A stretch of 11,418 bases of DNA. Origin: Chthonomonas sp035294505 (GTDB lineage: Bacteria > Armatimonadota > Chthonomonadetes > Chthonomonadales > Chthonomonadaceae). A program made the position numbers and the translations under genes. The DNA is taken from positions 1-11,418 of the forward strand of contig NZ_DATGKU010000255.1 of NCBI RefSeq assembly GCF_035294505.1. The letters are read 5' to 3'. The notes under the pieces were generated by a model. It did not search any database and was not told the DNA's origin. It saw only the letters and a list, made by a program, of their open reading frames with translations. Positions 1-6,000 of the stretch are shown one piece after another (positions within the stretch are counted from its first letter, which is position 1; every line of letters begins with the position of its first letter).

Positions 1-1662
1 GGTGTTGCCCACGGCATCGAGACGGCCAACAATGCGGTCGCCCGAAAGGCCCTCGATGCCGGCAAAACGGCCGGAAGCCCTATCCTCCTCCAACACTCCC
101 GACATCTCAAAGATGCCGTTGGCGTTATCGGTGATAGGCCCGAACGTATCCATTGCCAGAATGTAGCCCGTCGTTGTCAGCAAGCCTAAACCGGCCAAGG
201 AGATGCCATATCCGGCCAAAAGCGCGTTACCTGAAAAGATGATGAGCGCCAACACCAGGGTCACCGCAATGGCAATTACAGCCCATACGGAGCTTTCCAT
301 GCCGAAAGAAAACCCCGAAATGATCATTGTGGCCGGCCCCGTGCGCGACTGATAGGCGATTTCGGTGACCGGTTTCTTTTCTGTTGAGGTGAAGTACTCT
401 GTGAGCCAGCCGATGGCGATGGCCAGCAGAATGCCCACAAAGGTGCATAAGAAAAACGGCACCCAGGTGTACTGTTGGGCTGCCTGTTCGGTGGGAACAG
501 CCACGGTGTGCGTTGGATTGAAGCGATCGAAGTAGAGATAGGAGGCCAACCCAAAGAGGATGGTTGCCGCTATGGTAGACACCCAAAAGCCCCGATTGAT
601 GGGCTGCATGGGGTCTAGGTCTTCCCGGTCTTCCCCTTTCACGGCCAGCACGCCGATGATGGATGCAAAAACGCCTGCGGCACGCACGAGGAGAGGGTAC
701 ATTACCAACATGAGGGCACTATGGCGCATGGTGGCGTCGGCACTCCAGTACTCCGGCGAGATGATCGCGGCCCCCAAGATAATGGCGGCTACCAAAGTGA
801 CCTCATAGCTCTCAAAGACATCCGCCGCCATGCCCGCACAGTCTCCCACGTTATCCCCCACATTGTCGGCAATGGTGGCCGGGTTGCGTGGGTCGTCTTC
901 GGGAATACCAGCCTCTACTTTGCCCACCAGGTCGGCCCCCACATCGGCAGCTTTGGTGTAGATGCCGCCGCCAACGCGCATAAACAGGGCCGCCAACGAG
1001 CCGCCGAAGCCGAAGCCAACCAGCACCAGCATCGCCTTCTGCTTGAAGATGAGAAACACCAAACAGGCCCCGATCAATCCAAGCCCCACGGTGAACATGC
1101 CGGAGACCGCTCCGGCCCTGAAAGCCGTTTCCAAGGCACCTCGAAACGTGCTTCTTGCCTGATTAGCCGTACGCTGATTCGCCGTTGTGGCCATCTTCAT
1201 GCCGATGAAGCCGGCACCGTAGGAGGCCGAAACACCAATAACAAAGAACAAGGCAACTCCTATCGCGTCTGCCAAGTCATATCCCAGCGCCTTCTGCCCC
1301 TGATAGAGCAGAAAAAGCCCAATAGCAATTATGACCACAAGCACCGACATCGTTTTGATCTGGCGTGTTAAGTAGGCTAAAGCCCCGTCTCGAATGGCGC
1401 GCCCGACCTCCTCCATCCGCTCTGTGCCTGGGCTCATTCGCACCACCGAGCGATACCAATAGCCTCCGGCCAGCAGCGAAATGACGCCGGACAACAACGC
1501 GATGAAGACTATCGTCGTCTCTTGGGAGGTAAAACTTGGAAGGCTCACGGCCTCACTCGCCCATGCCGGCCTCATTGAGCCGAGCAGAACGAGGAGGATC
1601 AACACAAGCAAGCGGCCAAGCGACGTAGCCTCCGGGCTGCGAAATGGGTGTTTTTTTGTCAT
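1..1662 (-). CDS. hppA: Membrane-bound ion-translocating pyrophosphatase, C-terminus cut off by window edge
   Basis: This integral membrane enzyme hydrolyses pyrophosphate and uses the energy to pump H+ or Na+ out of the cytoplasm. The minus frame is open from the ATG at 1662 to base 1, giving 554 codons with no stop. The family signature is unmistakable: residues 237-250 read TKAADVGADLVGK-VE style (K237, D240, D244, K248, E250), followed by EDDPRNPATIADN (255-267), the DNVGDNVGD pyrophosphate/Mg loop (266-274) and CAGMAAD with E284 in the next helix. An earlier block GTERMEEVGRAIRDGALAYLTRQ lies at about 79-101. A TDNANGI-FEMSG block lies near the visible end, which stops at AVGNT. The N-terminus (K3, K4, R8, then a hydrophobic stretch 18-29 and A33-W-A35) looks like a signal peptide, as some family members have. 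A complete protein would be longer by roughly 150-250 residues. The residue that separates K+-dependent from K+-independent enzymes lies just past the edge, so ion and K+ specificity cannot be called. Confidence 0.96.
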   Translation of the reverse strand, partial: MTKKHPFRSPEATSLGRLLVLILLVLLGSMRPAWASEAVSLPSFTSQETTIVFIALLSGVISLLAGGYWYRSVVRMSPGTERMEEVGRAIRDGALAYLTRQIKTMSVLVVIIAIGLFLLYQGQKALGYDLADAIGVALFFVIGVSASYGAGFIGMKMATTANQRTANQARSTFRGALETAFRAGAVSGMFTVGLGLIGACLVFLIFKQKAMLVLVGFGFGGSLAALFMRVGGGIYTKAADVGADLVGKVEAGIPEDDPRNPATIADNVGDNVGDCAGMAADVFESYEVTLVAAIILGAAIISPEYWSADATMRHSALMLVMYPLLVRAAGVFASIIGVLAVKGEDREDLDPMQPINRGFWVSTIAATILFGLASYLYFDRFNPTHTVAVPTEQAAQQYTWVPFFLCTFVGILLAIAIGWLTEYFTSTEKKPVTEIAYQSRTGPATMIISGFSFGMESSVWAVIAIAVTLVLALIIFSGNALLAGYGISLAGLGLLTTTGYILAMDTFGPITDNANGIFEMSGVLEEDRASGRFAGIEGLSGDRIVGRLDAVGNT

Positions 1663-1676
1663 AGCGGCGAGATCAT
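1659..1676 (-). other. Possible five-codon leader minigene overlapping the hppA start
   Basis: Reading the minus strand, ATG at 1676 opens a five-codon frame (M-I-S-P-L) whose TGA overlaps the hppA ATG as ATGA. The strong Shine-Dalgarno AAGGAGG sits only 2 bases before this ATG and 16 bases before the hppA ATG, so neither spacing is standard. No in-frame ATG, GTG or TTG for hppA lies between. Translational coupling through the minigene is possible, but it may equally be chance. Confidence 0.25.
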
Positions 1677-1678
1677 AA

Positions 1679-1685
1679 CCTCCTT
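1679..1685 (-). promoter_or_regulatory. Shine-Dalgarno AAGGAGG upstream of hppA, unusual spacing
   Basis: A full-consensus AAGGAGG on the minus strand lies 16 bases before the hppA start codon at 1662. This is longer than the usual 5-10 bases. It still supports translation beginning here, as the hppA frame contains no other start codon closer to it. Confidence 0.6.
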
Positions 1686-1733
1686 CGTGTTCCGTTATCT
1701 GTCCCCTTATGTCACCTCTCACCCGAACCATCC

Positions 1734-1748
1734 GCCGCACCTGGCGGC
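1734..1748 (-). other. Short hairpin in hppA 5' leader
   Basis: GCCGC / GCGGC arms with a five-base loop form a small GC-rich hairpin in the roughly 120-base leader between the predicted hppA transcription start and its ATG. I could not match the leader to a riboswitch family that I know. It may have no function. Confidence 0.3.
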
Positions 1749-1791
1749 TAGATGTTAGCACGGATCGAGGCAATCTGCAAACACTTGCAGA

Positions 1792-1821
1792 ATTATAAAC
1801 TACATATAGAGGTATTGTCAA
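1792..1821 (-). promoter_or_regulatory. Consensus sigma70-type promoter for hppA
   Basis: On the minus strand a perfect -35 hexamer TTGACA (1821-1816) is followed after exactly 18 bases by a perfect -10 hexamer TATAAT (1797-1792). The start of transcription would fall near 1785, giving an hppA leader of about 120 bases. Two six-of-six hexamers at permitted spacing in an A/T-rich patch upstream of a gene pointing the right way make this convincing. Confidence 0.85.
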
Positions 1822-1876
1822 TCGGTTTTTTGGTATTTGCTCGGCAGACGACGTTCTCTACAGCACGTGCGCCTCG

Positions 1877-1906
1877 TTGATCTTTCCTCATTCAGAGTGC
1901 TACACT
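1877..1906 (+). promoter_or_regulatory. Probable promoter for the rimI transcription unit
   Basis: TTGATC (1877-1882) and TACACT (1901-1906) are 18 bases apart and each matches four of six consensus positions. Transcription would begin near 1913 and give a leader of about 30 bases before the rimI ATG at 1943. It is divergent from the hppA promoter, with the two -35 elements about 55 bases apart. Confidence 0.45.
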
Positions 1907-1930
1907 GTTTGCAACTCCTTTCGACGGCAT

Positions 1931-1937
1931 AAGGCGG
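1931..1937 (+). promoter_or_regulatory. Ribosome binding site that decides the rimI start
   Basis: AAGGCGG ends five bases before the ATG at 1943. The alternative in-frame TTG at 1877 has no comparable site and lies inside the likely -35 element, so 1943 is preferred. Confidence 0.55.
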
Positions 1938-1942
1938 AACGT

Positions 1943-2464
1943 ATGTGGAACCCCATTGCGATAGAGCGGATGCGCGCTTGCCATCTTGACGATGTCATGC
2001 GCATTGACAGGCTCTGCTTTTCAACCCCATGGGAGCGTGCCGTTTTTCATGCGGAGCTAACCAACTTGGCCTCCTGCTACCTCGTTGCGAAAATCGCCGA
2101 CCGCATCGTGGGCTTCGGCGGGGAAACCGTGCTTCTGGGGGAAGCACATATCTCTATTCTGGCCGTTTCCCCTGAATGGCGCGGGCAAAAGATCGGTGAG
2201 CGCCTCCTCTGTGCGCTGTTGGAAGAGGCCTTGCGACGCAAAGCCCATTACGCCACGCTTGAGGTGCGCCAGAGCAACCTCATCGCACAGAATCTCTATG
2301 CTAAATACGGTTTCCGCCCCTATACCCTTCGTCCACACTACTATACCGACAACGCCGAGCACGCCATTGTTATGCGGCTTGACGCTATGGATACACCCGA
2401 ATATCGCGCACAACTCCAACAATTGAGGAACCAAATGCCCGACACCGCCTGTAGGACTTACTAG
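1943..2464 (+). CDS. rimI: Ribosomal-protein-S18-alanine N-acetyltransferase (GNAT family)
   Basis: RimI transfers acetyl from acetyl-CoA to the N-terminal alanine of ribosomal protein S18 in the cytoplasm. The 173-residue product matches the family along its length: a start MRACHLDDVMRIDRLCF, a PWE motif, the EAHISILAVSPEW strand, the acetyl-CoA pyrophosphate loop RGQKIG, then LEVRQSN with the conserved Glu used as general base, LYAKYGF with the conserved Tyr acting as general acid, and the family-typical tail YYTDNAEHAIVM. RimI proteins are usually about 150 residues; this one has a short extra tail of about 25 residues rich in Gln. The ATG at 1943 is chosen over an upstream TTG because of the ribosome binding site and promoter placement. 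The next gene follows after 37 bases on the same strand, so the two are probably co-transcribed. Some RimI-like proteins acetylate other substrates, so the exact target is inferred. Confidence 0.9.
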   Translation: MWNPIAIERMRACHLDDVMRIDRLCFSTPWERAVFHAELTNLASCYLVAKIADRIVGFGGETVLLGEAHISILAVSPEWRGQKIGERLLCALLEEALRRKAHYATLEVRQSNLIAQNLYAKYGFRPYTLRPHYYTDNAEHAIVMRLDAMDTPEYRAQLQQLRNQMPDTACRTY

Positions 2465-2501
2465 GATACACAAATAGAGAAAAAGAGGCGATAATCCTAT
2501 T

Positions 2502-3638
2502 ATGCATTCAGCCGTTTTACCCACAAGAGTGGACGACCCTATCAACGCCGCCATACTCGCCGTTTCCGAAGATCAGCTTCAGGGTTTTCAAGAAGACCCG
2601 TTTGGAGCCATCGCAGAGAGAGCGGCACTGCCCATAGAAACCGTCATCGAGCGCGTGCGCGCTATGCTTGAGGCGGGAGTTATTCGGCGCATCCGGCAGA
2701 CCCTGCTTGCGACTAATCTCGCTCAGGGCGCCCTCGTGGCCTGGCAGGTTCCCCTCGAGCGCTTGGATGAGGCCTTCGACTTCATGTTTCAACGCGATCC
2801 GTTTTCAGGCCACGTGGTTATTCGCTCAACCGATGTAGCTACCACCGGGTCGGCCTACCGTCTTTGGACGACCCTCAAAGTGCCTCAGGGCTACTCACTT
2901 GAAAAACACGCTCGCTTCCTCGCCGACCAGGTAGGGGCAACCCACTTTCGCCTTATGCCTGCCAAATGCCTGTTTGTGCTCGGAGTAGGGCATGTGCGTC
3001 GCAAAAATCTGCCCATCGGCAGCCGCTCTTCCGTCCTCGCCGACCCCATCTACACCACCATCACCGAGCTAACAGAGCTTGAATGGCGTGTGCTCATCCC
3101 GCTTAAGCGGGAATTCACCCCTTCGGAACTTTGTCGTGATCTGTGGAAAGCACGCGCCCAGGAGGCCGGCCTTCCCCTCGAGACCTTCTATGAAATCGCC
3201 CATCAGCTCAATCGAAAGGGCGTCATCGGGCGCTTCTCCACCTTTCTTGAACACGCTAAGCCTAATCCCGAAGGTGAGCGCCTTGTTACCCGCTACAATG
3301 CCCTCTTCCACTGGGCGGTCCCTCCCGAAAAGGTGCTAGAGGCCGGACGCCATGTGGGTAGCTTCCACATCATGACGCATGCCTATTGGCGCGAAGGCGG
3401 CCCCGAATTCGGTAACGTCAATATCATGGGTGTGGCCCACGGACTCGATAAAGAGCGCCTTCTGGCCCATAAAGCTGCCATAGATCGCCACCTCGAATCG
3501 ATCGGCATTCCCGTAAGTTATACCAATGTGTTTTGGGGCGGGCGCAGCGAGATCAAACCCTCCGAAATCTCTCCATTCGCCTATCGTCAGTTCTGCCAGC
3601 AATACGGTCTTGACCCGGATAAGATGCGCGAAGGGTGA
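2502..3638 (+). CDS. Tandem siroheme-decarboxylase-like protein (AhbA-AhbB / NirD-NirL type, Lrp/AsnC-related)
   Basis: AhbA/AhbB and the NirD/L/G/H proteins remove acetate carboxyl groups from siroheme on the way to heme or heme d1. They are built from an Lrp/AsnC-like winged helix plus a ferredoxin-like domain. Here two such modules are fused in 378 residues. Module one has a winged-helix segment at about 15-70 ending GVIRRIRQ, then ALVAWQVP (77-84) and a ligand-side segment with H104 in GHVVIR. Module two has a winged-helix segment at about 186-250 ending GVIGRFS, then ALFHWAVP (267-274) and MTHAYWRE (291-298, H293), close to the THxYxRE pattern seen in the family. AhbA and AhbB are normally separate proteins of about 150-200 residues that pair, so a fusion of this length is sensible. 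A weak GAGG lies 13 bases before the ATG. Automated pipelines would often call it an AsnC regulator. No other heme-pathway gene is in view, so the pathway role is inferred from family only. Confidence 0.78.
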   Translation: MHSAVLPTRVDDPINAAILAVSEDQLQGFQEDPFGAIAERAALPIETVIERVRAMLEAGVIRRIRQTLLATNLAQGALVAWQVPLERLDEAFDFMFQRDPFSGHVVIRSTDVATTGSAYRLWTTLKVPQGYSLEKHARFLADQVGATHFRLMPAKCLFVLGVGHVRRKNLPIGSRSSVLADPIYTTITELTELEWRVLIPLKREFTPSELCRDLWKARAQEAGLPLETFYEIAHQLNRKGVIGRFSTFLEHAKPNPEGERLVTRYNALFHWAVPPEKVLEAGRHVGSFHIMTHAYWREGGPEFGNVNIMGVAHGLDKERLLAHKAAIDRHLESIGIPVSYTNVFWGGRSEIKPSEISPFAYRQFCQQYGLDPDKMREG

Positions 3639-3656
3639 ACCGACAACACCCAACGT

Positions 3657-3664
3657 AAAGAAGG
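3657..3664 (+). promoter_or_regulatory. Ribosome binding site of the broken endonuclease gene
   Basis: AAAGAAGG ends five bases before the ATG at 3670. It marks the original start of the frameshifted nuclease gene, which begins 31 bases after the preceding stop codon. Confidence 0.6.
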
Positions 3665-3669
3665 TTACT

Positions 3670-4322
3670 ATGGGCAAGGTGCAACTAACACTTTCGGCAT
3701 TAAAAAAGGGAGGCAACACAATTTGCCGATATCCTGACACAAACTGCCGACCCCCTTCTTTTCGGGGTAACAGACGGAAAGGCTCTCGGCTCCTATTTTG
3801 AACAACGTTTCCGAAGCTACCTGCGTGAAAGGTATCATTTTGTCGAAGGCAATTCTGCTACAGGGATAGACTTTCCAGACCTTAATGTTGATATAAAACT
3901 GACGAGCATTAAGCAACCACAATCTTCGTGCCCTTTTTACCTCTGCGCGAGAAAAGATATATGGCCTCAACCACTCCTTGCTCATCTTTGTTTATGAAAA
4001 GACAGATGCAGAGGACATGGGACGCTTAAGTATATCTCCTGTTATCTTTGTCGGTCGTGAGCGAACCGGAGACTACCAGACTACCTCAGGGTTATTTAAA
4101 ATACTCGAAAACAATGGAAGCAAAGACGATATCATTGCTTTCTTCAAGAAAAGGCGTTTACCACTCAACGACTCAGAGGCCTCACAGCTTGCAGAGGAAG
4201 TACTTCAAAACCCTCCTTTGCTTGGCTATCTCACCATCTCCAATGCACTCCAATGGAGACTACAGTTCGGTCGTCTCATAGACCTGGCCGGGACCCTTCC
4301 CGAAATCGAAAGGCTAAAATAG
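3670..4322 (+). pseudogene. Type II-like restriction endonuclease, broken by two +1 frameshifts
   Basis: A single protein is readable across three frames. Frame one runs from the ATG at 3670 (M-G-K-V-Q-L-T-L-S-A-L-K) to the A6-G3 run at 3702-3710. Frame two continues from there (…F-A-D-I-L-T-Q-T-A-D-P-L-L-F-G) to the T5 run at 3934-3938. Frame three runs (…S-A-R-E-K-I-Y-G-L-N) to the TAG at 4322. Dropping one base in each run restores a 216-residue protein. In that protein FGVTDGKALGSYFEQRF (31-47), then GIDFPDLNVDIKLTS (65-79), give a PD-(D/E)XK-like site: E44, D67, D74 and K76. The D-x6-D-x-K spacing matches that of MutH/Sau3AI-type nucleases, with Asp for Glu. It lies seven bases before an adenine methyltransferase, the usual restriction-modification order. 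The recognition site cannot be read from sequence. Both lesions sit in homopolymers, so sequencing error or slippage must be considered. Confidence 0.8.
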
Positions 4323-4329
4323 TATTCAT

Positions 4330-5886
4330 ATGGAGAACACCAGCCACAAAATTGTATTTGGCGATTTCCAAACGCCTCTAGACCTCGCGCGGAAAGTTTG
4401 CCATTGCCTCGCACGAAAAGGCTTGGAACCCGCGACCGTTCTTGAACCCACCTGCGGAGAAGGTACTTTTCTACAAGCCTGTTTAGAGACATTCGCCCAT
4501 CTCCAGTATGTGCTCGGCACCGATATTAACCCAAATCATGTGGAGAAAACGCGGAGCAGACTATGTGCCTGGAAGGTTCCCTTTGAGGTTCAGCAAGCAG
4601 ACTTCTTTACCGTACCCTGGCAAGATATTGTCGAACGCCTGCCCGAGCCGATTTTGGTTATCGGCAACCCACCTTGGGTCACCAATTCGGAGCTTGGAAT
4701 CTACAACATCAACAATCTACCTCCTAAGCAGAATCGCGATAATTTCGCCGGTATACATGCCCTAACCGGCAAAAGCAACTTCGATATCTCCGAGTGGATT
4801 TTGCGCCGATGCGTCGAATGTCTTACAAACAAACATGCCATTATCGCCATGCTGTGTAAAACGGCGGTAGCGCGTAAAGTACTTAAGTATGCTTTCCAAC
4901 AAGAGCTGCCCGTGGCCTCGGCGGAAGTCTATCTTCTCGATGCGCAGAAGGTCTTTGGAATCTCTGTTTCCGCTTGCCTTCTGTTTTTAGAACTGGCCCC
5001 AAAAGGCCGTTCTAAAGAATGGAGGGTGTTCTCCTCCCTTGATGGGGAGCGCCTAGAACGCATCTGTGGCCTACGCGATAATCTCATTATCGCCGACATT
5101 TCAACCTACGAAAAGTGGCAGCATCTGCGTGCGAAATGCCCATCGGGCTGGCGTTCAGGCATCAAACACGACTGCGCCGGCGTCTTTGAGCTGCGCACAC
5201 ACGAGGGGCGTTTCATCAACAAGTTAGGGGAAACCGTAGATATCGAGCCAGAACACCTCTTTCCCCTCCTAAAAAGCTCCGATCTTGCCAACCATAAGGA
5301 GCCTAGCCGATGGCTCTTTATTCCGCATCAGTCTCTTGCCGACGATCCGGTTCAGCTGAGCATTAGCGCCCCTAAAGCCTGGAACTACCTTCTTGCACAC
5401 GCCCACCTTCTAGACGCAAGAAAGAGCAGCATCTATCGTTTGCGTCCCCGCTTTTCCCTTTTCGGATTGGGCCCCTACTCCTTCACACCATGGAAAGTAG
5501 CCATATCCGGCCTGTATAAAAAGCTCCATTTCGTTCCCGTTTCTCCTCACGATAACCGTCCTGTTGTATTCGACGACACCTGCTACTTCTTTCCTTGCGA
5601 CACCGAAGCGGAGTGTCGTGCTCTTCACACCCTACTGCAATCCGAGCCGGCATGGGAGTTTTTCTCTTCCCTGATCTTTTGGGATGAAAAGCGCCCGATA
5701 ACCGCGGAACTCCTCAACTTACTCGACCTTTACGCTCTCGCCCAACACGTAACAGATGGGGACGAAAGACTTATAGCAAAACTGGTTGAACGACAGAGAG
5801 CATGCCGTCAAAAACCGTCAGACGACTCCCTCCAGGCGAGCCTATTTGAATTTGAAGAGGAGGCTCTACCGGGGTTTCGCTCTTAG
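4330..5886 (+). CDS. Type II DNA (adenine-N6) methyltransferase, partner of the broken nuclease
   Basis: The enzyme transfers methyl from S-adenosylmethionine to adenine N6 within a specific site and so protects DNA from the cognate nuclease. The 518-residue product carries the ordered motifs of the class: FGDFQTP (10-16, motif X), LEPTCGEGTF (38-47, SAM-binding motif I), TDIN (64-67, motif II), ADFF (90-93, motif III) and the catalytic NPPW (113-116, motif IV), followed by ALTGKSNFDISEW (144-156). A GPYSFTPWKVAISGLYKK-like block in the second half belongs to the part normally used for target recognition. The C-terminus includes QASLF (502-506). The motif order X-I-IV with C-terminal recognition resembles the gamma class (M.TaqI type). 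The reading frame is intact, unlike its neighbour. The best Shine-Dalgarno (AAAGG, 4309-4313) is distant, so coupling to upstream translation is possible. Type IIG activity is unlikely because I see no nuclease domain. Confidence 0.9.
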   Translation: MENTSHKIVFGDFQTPLDLARKVCHCLARKGLEPATVLEPTCGEGTFLQACLETFAHLQYVLGTDINPNHVEKTRSRLCAWKVPFEVQQADFFTVPWQDIVERLPEPILVIGNPPWVTNSELGIYNINNLPPKQNRDNFAGIHALTGKSNFDISEWILRRCVECLTNKHAIIAMLCKTAVARKVLKYAFQQELPVASAEVYLLDAQKVFGISVSACLLFLELAPKGRSKEWRVFSSLDGERLERICGLRDNLIIADISTYEKWQHLRAKCPSGWRSGIKHDCAGVFELRTHEGRFINKLGETVDIEPEHLFPLLKSSDLANHKEPSRWLFIPHQSLADDPVQLSISAPKAWNYLLAHAHLLDARKSSIYRLRPRFSLFGLGPYSFTPWKVAISGLYKKLHFVPVSPHDNRPVVFDDTCYFFPCDTEAECRALHTLLQSEPAWEFFSSLIFWDEKRPITAELLNLLDLYALAQHVTDGDERLIAKLVERQRACRQKPSDDSLQASLFEFEEEALPGFRS

Positions 5887-6000
5887 CACAGCGGTAGGAA
5901 TCGGATGCACCTCTGCCGAAGTATAGATGAAAAGGCACCCTCAATAACGAAGCCTTTGAAATAAACTTTTCCAGCTTTGCATCTTAACGGGAGACAAACC
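5887..6000 (+). other. Intergenic gap between methyltransferase and GH127 gene
   Basis: I see no convincing promoter or terminator in these 114 bases. TTGAAA at 5956-5961 could serve as a -35 element, but the matching -10 position (GCATCT) is poor. The GGGAG at 5989-5993 is the likely ribosome binding site for the gene starting at 6001. Confidence 0.4.

Noticed and set aside
721..1371. Plus-strand open frame of 216 codons
   Set aside because: It lies antisense to the conserved core of the pyrophosphatase; its translation is low-complexity and His/Arg-rich with no recognisable motif.
1663..1790. Riboswitch in the hppA leader
   Set aside because: Apart from one small hairpin I could not match the leader to any known riboswitch consensus, including c-di-GMP and fluoride types.
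1877..1942. TTG at 1877 as the rimI start
   Set aside because: It would add 22 residues unlike RimI, lacks a ribosome binding site and overlaps the probable promoter; ATG at 1943 fits family length and has a ribosome site.
3702..3708. A-AAA-AAG as a programmed -1 ribosomal frameshift site
   Set aside because: The heptamer is in the correct phase, but a -1 shift leads to the wrong frame and an early stop; restoring the nuclease needs a +1-equivalent shift. Loss of an A by transcriptional slippage remains possible.
3978..4322. A free-standing 114-codon plus-strand gene starting at TTG
   Set aside because: Its sequence continues directly from the upstream nuclease frames; it is the C-terminal half of the broken endonuclease.
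5977..6000. TTG at 5977 as the GH127 start
   Set aside because: The ATG at 6001 has GGGAG at good spacing, and the TTG would place that site inside the coding region.
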